This document shows positions 28,538 to 37,879 of a stretch of 64,000 bases of DNA, one piece after another. The translations under genes were made by a program, and so were the position numbers. Source of the stretch: Sulfoacidibacillus ferrooxidans. Its GTDB lineage: Bacteria > Bacillota > Bacilli > Alicyclobacillales > SLC66. The notes under the pieces are model-generated. The model had not been told where the DNA came from. It worked only from the letters and a program-made list of their open reading frames with translations, and made no database searches. Each line of letters begins with the position of its first letter. The stretch's first letter is position 1. The stretch covers positions 434,001 through 498,000 of the forward strand of contig NZ_JALBUF010000001.1 of assembly GCF_022606465.1 (NCBI RefSeq), written 5' to 3'.

Positions 28538-28572
28538 GATCCTGCTCTTCATCCCTACGTCAGTGCAGTTGC

Positions 28573-30252
28573 TTACAGTTGCACATTTTGTTCGACACGC
28601 CCAGAACGTGGGCATTCAAAAATCACTGTGACACTCGATCCAGGTGAACCTTTCACCACCCACTCCACATACCCACGCTGACTTTTTGGTGGTGCATACG
28701 TCGTCTGACTCCCATACCCATCCAAATGACCGATCGGTGCAGGCGACCTTCCTGCAACCACTTCCACAGGCCCAAGTAGTCGCGCACGCAGCCCTTCTAA
28801 CATGAGTTCTTTCCCTTTTTCTGTACTTGAAGTCGGAAGAAATCCTGCATTCGATACTTCTGCCACAATGCGAAATAACTCTTCTCCTTCTTGTGTCACC
28901 TGAATAGAAGGGATAGTCAGTTTTGCAGTAGACAGTCCAAGCCTCGTCAAAAATGCACTGACTCCGACACATTCATCTAAAAGCATGTGCGGTGGTGGGT
29001 TTTGTACGACAAATTTAGGGTTTAATCCACCGATTTCTACTAGTCCAAAATCTTTGTGTTCAAATGGCATCCAGTCAAAGACACCCTCTTTTCCTACTTC
29101 CCGCTCAGCCCACGCATAGATCTTCCGTTGATCTTGTGTTCTCTCTTCTGGGGATAGGGTCATAAGATGGCGCACGCCATGTTCTCCATAACCACGTGCT
29201 CCCGCCTGTTTAGCTAGATTCCAAATCTCCACTGTAAAACTAAGGACACCAAAATGGTCGTACATCCAATCGTCTGCCGCACCTGGCATCAGCACTTTTT
29301 CATGACCAGTAGCAAAAATCTGATAATTGGAGCCAGCAAAGTATCCGCTAAGTTTTGCGCCCATCTCTGCAACACGTGTAAAAAGATAACGATCCGTTTC
29401 AGATAATACCGTGTCATCCCCTGTAGATGGCTGTCGTAAGATCACGCCGCCTGTAGTATGTAGTGCCACATATGCCGCAATATTGCGATGTGCAATAATA
29501 AAATGAGCTAGGTGGTGAAGTTCTGGTTCTGACAAAGGAAAAGTTCCAGCTCCAGGTTGACCCTTCTCACCTGCCCACCGTATAGGAAAATTGCGATTGA
29601 AGTCCATCGTCGAACGCTTCGCATCAGAAGCTCTAGACCACACAGGCAATTTACCAGATTGCGAGAGAACATCAATACGACCTTCTGGAAACACATGATA
29701 GTACTGTCCTCCCATTTCTCCCGGACGCCTTGGCCTCATAATTCGCGCATCTACTTCATCAATAGCAAAACCACCATCCTCCGCCTTCACGCGCATCGAA
29801 AGAATATGCCCATCGTCATTGACATCATCCCATATATATCCTTCTGGTGGCTCAGAGTATGGATAACTGTGTGGACTCGAACGAAATCGCGCTGGAGTGG
29901 TTAGATATAATTCTGCACCATCTACAGCAATGCGTGGAACCACGTAGACAGTATGTGAGTCAAGGAGCTCAGTTGCCTCTACATCTTTCCCATAGTTATC
30001 TAAACACCACTCGATCCAATACATAGCAACTGCATTTGTCGCCACTTCCCCTGCATGGATATTGGCATCGACAAAAATGGCAGACTTACTTTCCGCTATC
30101 CCTGTCTGAAGATTGGTTAACACTACAGCTAGCATATCTCGGCCATCACGACTCTGACCAATCACCACTACATCCATAAAATTTAGATAGTCTTCCTTCA
30201 AACGATAGAGTGCATCACACATTTCCTGATAGGTCCAATACTTAGCCGTCAT
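28573..30252 (-). CDS. M14-family zinc carboxypeptidase
   Basis: A 559-residue metallocarboxypeptidase. Zinc ligands appear as HAGE (H66, E69) and the His of ALHTTGG; the catalytic Glu is in FTVEIWN. TMDFNRNFPIRWAG holds the substrate-binding Asn-Arg pair. There is no signal peptide, and an extra C-terminal beta-rich domain of about 150 residues follows (FRIVAEVSNAGFLPTSS). ATG at 30252 stands seven bases after GGAGG; an ATG two codons earlier is too close to it. Probably acts on peptides in the cytosol. Confidence 0.88.
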   Translation of the reverse strand: MTAKYWTYQEMCDALYRLKEDYLNFMDVVVIGQSRDGRDMLAVVLTNLQTGIAESKSAIFVDANIHAGEVATNAVAMYWIEWCLDNYGKDVEATELLDSHTVYVVPRIAVDGAELYLTTPARFRSSPHSYPYSEPPEGYIWDDVNDDGHILSMRVKAEDGGFAIDEVDARIMRPRRPGEMGGQYYHVFPEGRIDVLSQSGKLPVWSRASDAKRSTMDFNRNFPIRWAGEKGQPGAGTFPLSEPELHHLAHFIIAHRNIAAYVALHTTGGVILRQPSTGDDTVLSETDRYLFTRVAEMGAKLSGYFAGSNYQIFATGHEKVLMPGAADDWMYDHFGVLSFTVEIWNLAKQAGARGYGEHGVRHLMTLSPEERTQDQRKIYAWAEREVGKEGVFDWMPFEHKDFGLVEIGGLNPKFVVQNPPPHMLLDECVGVSAFLTRLGLSTAKLTIPSIQVTQEGEELFRIVAEVSNAGFLPTSSTEKGKELMLEGLRARLLGPVEVVAGRSPAPIGHLDGYGSQTTYAPPKSQRGYVEWVVKGSPGSSVTVIFECPRSGRVEQNVQL

Positions 30253-30406
30253 CGTCATTCCTCCATTTCATATAGATGATCATATACTATCCAAGCATAT
30301 GCCTGCTTAGTTTCATTAGATTACGAGTGCAATAGACGCTATTGTTTGTAATTATGTTATGATAAAAAAATAGCTAAGATATACTTTTTGAGACGAGGGA
30401 TTACAC

Positions 30407-31330
30407 TTGAATATTGTCGTGCTAGGTGCGGGAGCAGTTGGAGGATATTTTGGTGCTAAACTTGCAAAAGCTGGTTACTCTGTACAGTTTCTCGTGCGCA
30501 AAAACCGCTATGAGCAGTTAAGAGAGCGCGGGTTACAGATCGAAAGTGTACATGGCAATTTTACGATACAACCGCAACTGATTCTTAGCACGTTTGACAT
30601 AGAGGTGCCACAGCTCGTCATTGTCGCACTGAAAAACTACCATCTTCAAGCGGCGCTACCACAGATTTCTGCATTAGTAAGGAATGGCGCCATCGTACTT
30701 CCACTACTCAATGGCGTGCAACACATGAACATCTTACTCGATGCCTACGGCTCCTCATCTGTACTGGGCGGCACATGCTACATCGAAACTACTCTCAATC
30801 CAATGGGAGATATCATCCATACAAGCTCACTGCAACATGTTGTTTTCGGGCAAATTGGCGATGGAATTTCAGAATCATTTCTCTCCCAAGTGGAGGACGC
30901 TTTCAGAAAATCTACTGTACAAGTAACAGCGAGTTCCTCCATCATGATAGAAATGTGGAAAAAATACCTGTTTCTTTGCACGTTTAGCGCAATTACGGCA
31001 ACAACGAGACAACCCATTGGAGTCGTACGCGCAGATCCAGTCACGCTCCATTTTCTAGAAGATCTAATCGCAGAGTCTGTATCAGTGGCCAACGCAAATG
31101 GGATTGAACTCCCAGAACACATACAAGAATTGCTGATGCAACAATTTCTTGCTGTTCCAGCGAGCATGACATCCTCATTGCACCGAGATCTGGAAAAAGG
31201 ATTACGCTTAGAAATTGATAGTATTCAAGGGGCTATGATTGAAATGGGACGCACATACGGCATTCCTACGCCCTCATTAGCGGCTGTATTTGCACTTTTA
31301 CATCCCTACAAAGATGGACTTCCTAGCTAA
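30407..31330 (+). CDS. Ketopantoate reductase family protein (PanE/ApbA)
   Basis: A 307-residue NADPH-dependent 2-dehydropantoate 2-reductase-like enzyme. It has the Rossmann start MNIVVLGAGAVGGYFGAKLAKAG, the VALKNYHLQAALP lysine region, NGVQHMNIL and the C-terminal MTSSLHRDLEKGLRLEIDSIQGA with conserved Lys and Glu. TTG at 30407 follows GACGAGGGA. Without panB/panC nearby, a role in pantothenate synthesis is likely but not proven, since the family includes paralogues. Confidence 0.85.
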   Translation: MNIVVLGAGAVGGYFGAKLAKAGYSVQFLVRKNRYEQLRERGLQIESVHGNFTIQPQLILSTFDIEVPQLVIVALKNYHLQAALPQISALVRNGAIVLPLLNGVQHMNILLDAYGSSSVLGGTCYIETTLNPMGDIIHTSSLQHVVFGQIGDGISESFLSQVEDAFRKSTVQVTASSSIMIEMWKKYLFLCTFSAITATTRQPIGVVRADPVTLHFLEDLIAESVSVANANGIELPEHIQELLMQQFLAVPASMTSSLHRDLEKGLRLEIDSIQGAMIEMGRTYGIPTPSLAAVFALLHPYKDGLPS

Positions 31331-31374
31331 CTTGTTATTGTTAATCGATCCCTCTACAGAAAGTAGGGCCATGG

Positions 31375-32838
31375 ATGCCACTTTTCCTTTGCTATGAGCC
31401 TAACAAAAAAACTGCAGAACAGATCATAAAAGAAGCTCATCGGCACATGCATCGTCCTCCACTGTTAAAAGAAGCTGTTTTTGAGCTTAGCGATTCACCA
31501 CAAGCCATTCCAGCTGCAATGGATGAATTTTTAAGAACGCAAACTCGCGACACATGGTTTGTAGTGTACGACGGCCACCATGCGAGTTCCTCTCATGGTC
31601 ATATTTTATTTACACCTGCATCTATGATCACCTGCAAAAGCTACAAGCAAGTACTTACCATACGCAAAAATTCTGCACATGTGGACGATGAGCCAGAAGA
31701 ATTGACCTATGCAGAAAAAAGGCGCTGGTTGCGAAAAGTATGGGTGCCTGCAACCATTGGTCTCACGCTAGTTGCAGGTGGGATTGCCTATGCAACAGTC
31801 CAAGCAAATGCAAGCTTACAATCACCATTTGACACTTATTCACCTAATGCAGACAGTTCATCTTCAAACACATCTACTCTATCCAGTGCACAAAAAAATG
31901 TATCTCTACCTCCTGTAGTGAACACCCACGTGGCTCCGCAACAGGTACAAATTGAACAGCTCTCTTCACACGGGTTTACGATTTCATTTACACCTGTCTC
32001 TGGTGCCACCTCTTATGACTACAACATCATCACTTCAAATGGAACTCCTACAACAATCAATGAAGTCCCTGCTACTAGTGAATCCATTCAAACAGCGGGA
32101 CCAAACGAAACCTATACGTGCCAGGTACGTGCACTTTTTTCCATCAACGGCACGATCGTCAAAGGTCCATGGAGTCACAAAATCACTACCACAACGTACA
32201 TCCCCTGGTCAACGATCATCCCGCAAACAGAGGGATCTGTGGTGAAGGTAGCTGGTATTCACGATTTATCCTTTCAGTATGATGACGGAACAGGATTTTT
32301 CATTCCAGGAGGGTATATCTTAACAGACTGGCATGTGGTGAAACACTATCGCACATTTCTTCATATCGATATCCATGGATTCATGTATCCAGCCATGCTC
32401 ATCGCTCATTCAGAGACAGACGATCTCGCGTTACTTAAGCCGCTCTTTTATAGCGCACCTGCAGGATTAATTGCCTCACAGCAGGTACAGATAGATATGC
32501 CAATTACCTATTTCGGATATTCATTAGGACACGCACTCCATGTTTCTAACCCCCATCTAGTCACGGGCACAAACGACACCATCCAAGTCATACACTACGG
32601 AACGCTATACAACGAATTGGAGTTTACAGGTGGCGTGGAACCAGGCGATAGTGGTGGGCCTGTGCTCAATCACTATGGACAAGTGGTCGGTATTGTCGAT
32701 AACGCACAAACAGCCACATCGCCTTCGACTTATGGAAAACAGGGCGTAGATGGAGCAAACTCCATGTTGACCATCGATTCATTTTTAGCATCTGCTATAC
32801 CCAATGATCTTTCTTTATTGCAACAGAATGGTTATTAA
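31375..32838 (+). CDS. Membrane-anchored trypsin-like protease with FN3 domain
   Basis: A 487-residue protein built of a cytosolic N-terminal domain (1-120, unrecognised, with TWFVVYDGHHASSSHG), one membrane helix (about 123-143, WVPATIGLTLVAGGIAYATV), a Ser/Thr-rich linker, a fibronectin type III domain (about 185-275) and a trypsin-like protease domain with H320 (TDWHVV), D350 or D349 (ETDDLALL) and S426 (EPGDSGGPV). No PDZ domain, unlike HtrA. The protease would face outside. The cytosolic domain suggests a signal-relaying or regulated protease; this is inference. Confidence 0.8.
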   Translation: MPLFLCYEPNKKTAEQIIKEAHRHMHRPPLLKEAVFELSDSPQAIPAAMDEFLRTQTRDTWFVVYDGHHASSSHGHILFTPASMITCKSYKQVLTIRKNSAHVDDEPEELTYAEKRRWLRKVWVPATIGLTLVAGGIAYATVQANASLQSPFDTYSPNADSSSSNTSTLSSAQKNVSLPPVVNTHVAPQQVQIEQLSSHGFTISFTPVSGATSYDYNIITSNGTPTTINEVPATSESIQTAGPNETYTCQVRALFSINGTIVKGPWSHKITTTTYIPWSTIIPQTEGSVVKVAGIHDLSFQYDDGTGFFIPGGYILTDWHVVKHYRTFLHIDIHGFMYPAMLIAHSETDDLALLKPLFYSAPAGLIASQQVQIDMPITYFGYSLGHALHVSNPHLVTGTNDTIQVIHYGTLYNELEFTGGVEPGDSGGPVLNHYGQVVGIVDNAQTATSPSTYGKQGVDGANSMLTIDSFLASAIPNDLSLLQQNGY

Positions 32839-32854
32839 ATGAGTCATCAATCGC

Positions 32855-33811
32855 CTACTCAATAGGTTTTAGGTGAGCCACAATTTCATCGCGCTGCGAC
32901 TCGAGCATCGGTGGAAGAACTACTTTTTCACCCAACGTCGCTATATCTTCATCCACACCAAACCCGGGACCATCTGTAGCAATTTCAAATAAAATGCCAT
33001 TTGGCTCGCGAAAATATAAACTTTGGAACCAATAACGATCCACTTCACCACTATTGGGAATGCGACATTCACGTAGTCGATGTGTCCATTGATGATACTC
33101 CGTCTCATTAGGTGTGCGAAAAGCGACATGGTGCACGCCACCTGCACCTGGTTGTACTACAGAAAGATGGGGTTCAACCGCCACATGCACTTCAGCATGC
33201 GGACCACCTTCCCCCATCTCATACACATACACGTTAACCGATGCATCATCTATGTGGGGGTATTGACGAAGTTGTCGCATACTAAGAACCGTTTTTAACA
33301 TTAGGTCAGTACCTTGCAATTCAGGCACACTTAACATAATAGGACCTTGTCCACGAATCTGATAGGCAATTGGAACGGGACTCTTTTCCCACGGATCATG
33401 ACGATCTCCTTTTCCCTGATCATCCACGAGAGCAAGCCGTTGCCCCTCAGGATCTTCAAAAAGAATCGTCATACGTCCATCTAGCTCAATGACACCACTA
33501 TGCGCTACTCCTTGTTGGATAAGCCAGTGATCCCACCAAGTTAAAGCTTCTGCGCCATGAACACGCAAAAACGTCCGAATAATACTGCGAGTTCCACGCT
33601 TTTCACGAGGAGCATCCCAATCAAAGAATGTTAAGTCATTGCCAGGAGCTCCCTTACGATCTCCACTGTAAAATAAATGATAGGCACTTACATCATCTTG
33701 ATTAACACTCCGCTTGACTAGACGTAATCCTAAAATGGTAGTGTAAAACTGATGATTTTCACGTATGTGAGCCGAGACCGCTGTTACGTGGTGTATCCCC
33801 ATTAAATCCAT
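32855..33811 (-). CDS. Ring-cleaving dioxygenase, glyoxalase/VOC family (MhqO-like)
   Basis: A 318-residue protein with two VOC modules. Metal ligands are suggested by GIHHVTAV, GVHHVAFR and ILFEIATDGPGF. Closest in layout to the Bacillus MhqO/CatE-type extradiol dioxygenases linked to quinone resistance. Start ATG at 33811 follows AGGAGTGTTTAT. The cfa gene upstream on the same strand ends 25 bases further right in the opposite reading order, so co-transcription from cfa is possible. Confidence 0.87.
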   Translation of the reverse strand: MDLMGIHHVTAVSAHIRENHQFYTTILGLRLVKRSVNQDDVSAYHLFYSGDRKGAPGNDLTFFDWDAPREKRGTRSIIRTFLRVHGAEALTWWDHWLIQQGVAHSGVIELDGRMTILFEDPEGQRLALVDDQGKGDRHDPWEKSPVPIAYQIRGQGPIMLSVPELQGTDLMLKTVLSMRQLRQYPHIDDASVNVYVYEMGEGGPHAEVHVAVEPHLSVVQPGAGGVHHVAFRTPNETEYHQWTHRLRECRIPNSGEVDRYWFQSLYFREPNGILFEIATDGPGFGVDEDIATLGEKVVLPPMLESQRDEIVAHLKPIE

Positions 33812-33836
33812 ATAAACACTCCTTCACTATTCCGTT

Positions 33837-35006
33837 TCATGAATAGATATGTTGGCGAGTTAGGGCTAGATCATTGTTTATTCCTTTAGAAAACAACATT
33901 TGATGGATATGAATATTACCCGTTCGAAACGAGGCCGCACTTGCCTGAAGATAAAGCCTCCACATCCTAATGAACCGTTCGTCAAACATACTTTTTATGG
34001 TAGGCAATGATCGTTCAAATCGAGCCGACCAATGATCTAGCGTACGCGCATAATGAGTCCGTAAATTTTCAATATCCAAAACATGAAAATTATACTCTGG
34101 GAGTAACGTAACCACTTCACGCAAAGAGGGAATATAGCCGCCAGGGAAAATATACTTTTCAATCCACGGGTCGTTAGGAATTTCAAATGGCTGCGTAATC
34201 GTATGAAGCAAGATAAGTCCTTTATCTTTTGTCACTGCTTCTATCGTTGCCATAAATTCGCGATGATTTTGTTGACCTACGTGCTCAAACATGCCAACAC
34301 TTGCAATCTTATCAAACGTCTCTCCTCTTTTTGCGAGTGTACGATAATCGACTAATTCTACTTCCACTTGCTGTTCGAGATGCTGTTCACGAATTCGTTC
34401 CACTGTTTTTTGATATTGCTCAGCGCTCAGCGTGATTCCTTTTGCTTTTACGCCATAGACTGTAGCCGCGCGAATGATGAGGCTTCCCCAGCCACTGCCA
34501 ATGTCCAGTAACGTTTCGTTTTCCTTGAGTTGTAACTTTTTTAGTACGTGATCAATTTTTTGAAGTTGAGCTTGTTCTAACGTGTCATCTGCCGTCTGAA
34601 AATATGCACAGGAATAACTCATGCTCTCGTCTAACCACAATTTATAGAAATCATTACCAATATCATAGTGATGTGCGACATTCTGTTTTGACTTACTCGC
34701 TGAATTTTTTTGTTTCGTGGGACGAGCACCTTTTTTCCACACCAAATCTCGATGATGGTTAGCTAATTGAATCACCGCCTCAATACTTCCATCGATGTCA
34801 ACAGCCCCATTCATATAGGCTTCCCCAAACGAAACGACTGGGCTTCTCATCCATGTAAGAAGATTCGGTTTTTCTCTAAAATGAAGAATGAACGTTGGGC
34901 GATCAGCCCCATAATGTGAAGAGCTTCCGTCCCAGAAATTAACCTGATAAGAGGTCGAATTCATCCCCTTAAACAGCTTGTCCATCACATATTTCTGCAA
35001 CGTCAT
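33837..35006 (-). CDS. cfa: Cyclopropane-fatty-acyl-phospholipid synthase
   Basis: A 389-residue SAM-dependent enzyme that adds a methylene bridge to unsaturated membrane lipids. Motifs: NVAHHYDIGNDFYKLWLDESMSYSCAYF, the SAM site LLDIGSGWGSLIIRAA, KGITLSAEQ and FPGGYIPSL. ATG at 35006 sits after AAAGGATCG; a TTG five codons upstream is the alternative. Cyclopropane lipids commonly protect against acid, which suits an acidophile. Confidence 0.9.
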   Translation of the reverse strand: MTLQKYVMDKLFKGMNSTSYQVNFWDGSSSHYGADRPTFILHFREKPNLLTWMRSPVVSFGEAYMNGAVDIDGSIEAVIQLANHHRDLVWKKGARPTKQKNSASKSKQNVAHHYDIGNDFYKLWLDESMSYSCAYFQTADDTLEQAQLQKIDHVLKKLQLKENETLLDIGSGWGSLIIRAATVYGVKAKGITLSAEQYQKTVERIREQHLEQQVEVELVDYRTLAKRGETFDKIASVGMFEHVGQQNHREFMATIEAVTKDKGLILLHTITQPFEIPNDPWIEKYIFPGGYIPSLREVVTLLPEYNFHVLDIENLRTHYARTLDHWSARFERSLPTIKSMFDERFIRMWRLYLQASAASFRTGNIHIHQMLFSKGINNDLALTRQHIYS

Positions 35007-35067
35007 CGATCCTTTCAACAAAATTTTATTCTCTATATTACCATATTCACTTGTTAAAAGTAAGCAC

Positions 35068-35094
35068 GAGGTTACGTCAAAAAGACGTAACCTC
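35068..35094 (-). terminator. Terminator after the YjcZ-like gene
   Basis: GAGGTTACGTC and GACGTAACCTC form an 11-base perfect stem with an AAAAA loop, ten bases after the small gene's stop. The following minus-strand bases CTTACTTTTAAC are moderately T-rich. Confidence 0.7.
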
Positions 35095-35103
35095 CATAGG
35101 CAG

Positions 35104-35220
35104 TTAGTTAACAGGAACTGTGTTACATACGGTTGTATAGCTTGGTACTAACAAGAAGAACAGTACAAAGATAATGAGAAAAACGACTGCCCAACGAGTA
35201 TATCCACCAAAAGTACCCAT
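35104..35220 (-). CDS. YjcZ-like small hydrophobic protein (38 aa)
   Basis: A 38-residue peptide with a Gly/Tyr-rich start (MGTFGGYTRW) and one membrane helix (AVVFLIIFVLFFLLV). This matches the layout of the YjcZ/SscA-type small proteins of Bacillaceae, several of which are made in sporulation. The ATG at 35220 is preceded by GAAGGAGGGAAATCGAAC, an excellent ribosome binding site, and the gene has its own terminator. It ends with TVCNTVPVN. Role unknown. Family assignment is by pattern only. Confidence 0.7.
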   Translation of the reverse strand: MGTFGGYTRWAVVFLIIFVLFFLLVPSYTTVCNTVPVN

Positions 35221-35428
35221 GTTCGATTTCCCTCCTTCGTAGACATAATGTACTGTATTCAGATATACACCCCATCCGTATAGGCAAATTGCTAAATAAT
35301 CGCAAATCCATTTGGCACAAGCTATTCATTTTAGTTATAATGACGTGAAGATCGATCATCAGTTTTCATAGAATGGACGTGAACACATGTTGCGTTTCTG
35401 GAGAGGATTATGACCCTCAAATAAACTG

Positions 35429-35518
35429 ATGCTCCTGGCAGGAGTAGGTTTTGGAGTTTGGACATTGATTCAAACAGTGGTAGTAAACTTCCATTTTATC
35501 CTCGCATTTTTCCACTAA
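35429..35518 (+). CDS. Possible 29-residue hydrophobic peptide in the 35221-35574 gap
   Basis: ATG at 35429 opens a 29-codon frame encoding a single membrane-helix-like peptide (GVGFGVWTLIQTVVVNFHF). GAGAGGATTATG lies about 20 bases upstream in another frame and reads only four codons before a stop, so the gene may be frameshifted near its start or not be real. The remainder of this 354-base intergenic region shows nothing else I can support. Confidence 0.25.
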   Translation: MLLAGVGFGVWTLIQTVVVNFHFILAFFH

Positions 35519-35574
35519 TAGAAAGTATATATGCCCAATCATATGAGTAATGAAGAGATTAGGAGACCATCTAC

Positions 35575-36504
35575 ATGAGAAAAAGAGCATATGGAAAGAC
35601 AGGTACATCTGTTTCTGAAATTGGATTTGGAGCATGGCAATTAGGCAATGCAAAGGATTGGGGGAATATGCAAACAGCCGATGCCATAGCACTTGTTCAC
35701 GCTGCCATCGATCTTGGATGCAATTTTTTTGATACTGCTCCTGGCTATGGTAAAAGCGAAGCGATCCTCGGAGAAGCATTGAAAGATAGAAGACATGAAG
35801 TGGTGATCAATACAAAGGTAGGACACACAGCTGATGGTACTTCTGACTTTTCTCCAGTAGGCATACGCAACTCCGTGTTATCTAGTCTTAAACGCCTAGG
35901 AACAGATTACTTAGACTCTGTCTTATTGCATAATCCTGCAAAAGAATTGATGGACGGCGATAGCCCACAATTCAACATGCTACGCAGCTTAAAACAAGAA
36001 GGACTCATTGGCGCCTACGGTCTGTCAATCGATACAGCGCACGAGATGCTACACGTAATAGAAAACACAGATACAGAAGTGATGGAGATTTTATTTAATA
36101 TTTTCCATCAAGACACAAGAGACGCCTTTACGGCAGCTCAAAACAACAGCATTGCACTGATCGTGAAAGTCCCTCTTGACTCTGGCTGGTTGTCAGGTAA
36201 ATATCATGCGAATAGTCAGTTCGAGGGCATTCGTAAGCGTTGGTCACAGGCAGATGTGCAGCGGCGAGCAGAATTGGTTGAGGATATTCGATTCATCGAA
36301 AAACCCGGGGTATCGTTAACACAAAGTGCGCTTCAATTTATTCTTGCGCATCAGGAGATCTCTACGGTGATTCCAGGAATAAAAAACATAGAACAATTGC
36401 ATGAAAACCTTGGAGCAGCTACAGAAATCATGCCTGAACATATCGTCGCACAGTTACATGATTTCTGGGAAAGAGAACTCAAAACCAATCCTGTTCCGTG
36501 GTAA
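35575..36504 (+). CDS. Aldo/keto reductase
   Basis: A 309-residue aldo/keto reductase with NFFDTAPGYGKSEAILG (Asp, Tyr), NTKVGH (Lys), LDSVLLHNP (His) and the cofactor motif STVIPGIKNIEQL. It is related to the frameshifted copy at 24882-25800 (similar start, same VIPG-KNIEQ end) and could have taken over its function. Start ATG follows TTAGGAGACC. Confidence 0.87.
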   Translation: MRKRAYGKTGTSVSEIGFGAWQLGNAKDWGNMQTADAIALVHAAIDLGCNFFDTAPGYGKSEAILGEALKDRRHEVVINTKVGHTADGTSDFSPVGIRNSVLSSLKRLGTDYLDSVLLHNPAKELMDGDSPQFNMLRSLKQEGLIGAYGLSIDTAHEMLHVIENTDTEVMEILFNIFHQDTRDAFTAAQNNSIALIVKVPLDSGWLSGKYHANSQFEGIRKRWSQADVQRRAELVEDIRFIEKPGVSLTQSALQFILAHQEISTVIPGIKNIEQLHENLGAATEIMPEHIVAQLHDFWERELKTNPVPW

Positions 36505-36527
36505 TGGATGATACACGGTAAGATCGT

Positions 36528-36561
36528 CTCTGTGACATCGTGTTTAACTCATGTCACAGAG
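36528..36561. terminator. Hairpin overlapping the mscS stop, between convergent genes
   Basis: CTCTGTGACAT and ATGTCACAGAG pair perfectly over 12 bases. The right arm includes the last codons of the mscS-like gene. Serves both converging transcripts. Confidence 0.6.
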
Positions 36562-37451
36562 CTAGCGTCATCACTTTTTGCAGCTGCCGCATGAAATTCT
36601 CCGTTCATCCACACCTCGCGATGAAACGGTAACGATAACCCTCTTGCAAGAAAACGTTCTTGCAATTTGCGATAAGCTAGCCGTTGAACGGAAAATTGAC
36701 TATACGGTTTACATTGCAACGTGGCTTCTACCGTATAGGTTGAGTCATTCAGTTGATTAACTCCAAGAATTTGAATGTCGCCTATAGCATTGGGATCTTC
36801 TTCACTAACTTCTTTTAATACCTCTTTTACAATATGCAATGCCGTATCTGCATCTGTCTCATATCCCACGTTAAATGCCACAACAGCAAGATTAATATCT
36901 TTAGAATAATTGGTCACTTGTAGAATCGTACCATTTGGAATGTAAACAATCTGACCAGTCCACACTTGCACGGACGTCATACGCATGCCCACAGCAATGA
37001 CTTTACCCGTAACATTATTTGCACCTGAAGCATTGTCGATCATTACCCAATCGCCTATTCCGTATTGATCCTCAAAAAGAATAAATATACCTGCAAAAAA
37101 ATCTTTAATTAACGTCTGGGCGCCAAAGCCAATAGCAAGACCTGCCACACCAGCTCCAGCTAATAAAGCAGCGATATTGACGCCAAACAGCGGCAATATG
37201 GTCAGGATGATAACAAAGTACACTGTGTACTTTAAAATATTTTCAAATAACGAGTTTAGCGTCTGTCGTCGCCGTTCATCTAGTCGAGTCTGCATTCTAA
37301 GAAAGTGGTGGATCATTCGATTCCCAATTTTAATCATGATCAACGCGATAAAATAAATGAGTAACGCTAATACAATATGCCACGCGATTACCCCTAATAT
37401 ATTGGTATCGCGAAAAGCCATCTGTTGTACATAATGAATAATAGGTTCCAA
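36549..37451 (-). CDS. MscS-family mechanosensitive channel
   Basis: A 300-residue channel of the small MscS type. After three N-terminal membrane segments the pore-lining helix GAGVAGLAIGFGAQTLIKDFFAGIFILFEDQ is clear, followed by the beta domain (YGIGDWVMIDN, VQVWTGQIVYIPNG) and the C-terminal cage. It releases solutes upon osmotic downshift. The TTG at 37451 follows GAGAGGAG by ten bases. Confidence 0.92.
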   Translation of the reverse strand: MEPIIHYVQQMAFRDTNILGVIAWHIVLALLIYFIALIMIKIGNRMIHHFLRMQTRLDERRRQTLNSLFENILKYTVYFVIILTILPLFGVNIAALLAGAGVAGLAIGFGAQTLIKDFFAGIFILFEDQYGIGDWVMIDNASGANNVTGKVIAVGMRMTSVQVWTGQIVYIPNGTILQVTNYSKDINLAVVAFNVGYETDADTALHIVKEVLKEVSEEDPNAIGDIQILGVNQLNDSTYTVEATLQCKPYSQFSVQRLAYRKLQERFLARGLSLPFHREVWMNGEFHAAAAKSDDASSVT

Positions 37452-37613
37452 ATCGGATCCACTCCTCTCTCAGTTCTATGACTACCCTACCATTTTTCCT
37501 TTCACTTTGAAAAGTGGTTATATCCACCTATTCGCTTGTTTACCATACGAGATCCTCTATTTTTCTATTTAGCCCATTCAAATGTCAAATGTGCCTATCA
37601 TTTAGTATAATAT

Positions 37614-37659
37614 AAAAGTTACGACCACTTGATGTATTTATCAAGTGGTCGTAACTTTT
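37614..37659. terminator. 20-bp bidirectional terminator after sspH
   Basis: A perfect 20-base stem (arms 37614-37633 and 37640-37659, key bases GTTACGACCACTTGAT) with a GTATTT loop and flanking A4/T4 runs lies 38 bases beyond the sspH stop. Confidence 0.85.
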
Positions 37660-37696
37660 CCCTCGTCATCGTATGGTAGGTACACAATCGTTCCTA

Positions 37697-37879
37697 TCAC
37701 ACATGCTCTTCTAAGCTACTCACAGGAACGTCCTGTTCGTTTTCTGGTTGATCCAGCGGATAGATCCGACACGTCTCACTTTGCTCATTGACATGTTGAA
37801 TATAAATCTGTGTTTGACCCATAGTAACATCGGCCATTACTGGTGAGGCGGCAATTTCTTGCGCGCGTTGTATATCCAT
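37697..37879 (-). CDS. sspH: H-type small acid-soluble spore protein
   Basis: A 60-residue protein that closely follows the SspH family pattern: MDIQRAQEIAASPVMADVT, then IYIQHVNEQSETCRIYPLD and the ending ENEQDVPVSSLEEH. SASP-H is packed in the spore core. Start ATG at 37879 follows GGAGGTGCTAC. This gene is direct evidence that the organism makes endospores. Confidence 0.95.
   Translation of the reverse strand: MDIQRAQEIAASPVMADVTMGQTQIYIQHVNEQSETCRIYPLDQPENEQDVPVSSLEEHV

Noticed and set aside
28573-30252. A peptidoglycan-cleaving gamma-D-glutamyl-type M14 peptidase
   Set aside because: No signal peptide or LysM domain is visible, so cell-wall localisation is not supported.
37614-37659. 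Long palindrome as a CRISPR-like or transposon end
   Set aside because: Single copy with flanking A/T runs just after sspH; it fits an intrinsic terminator.
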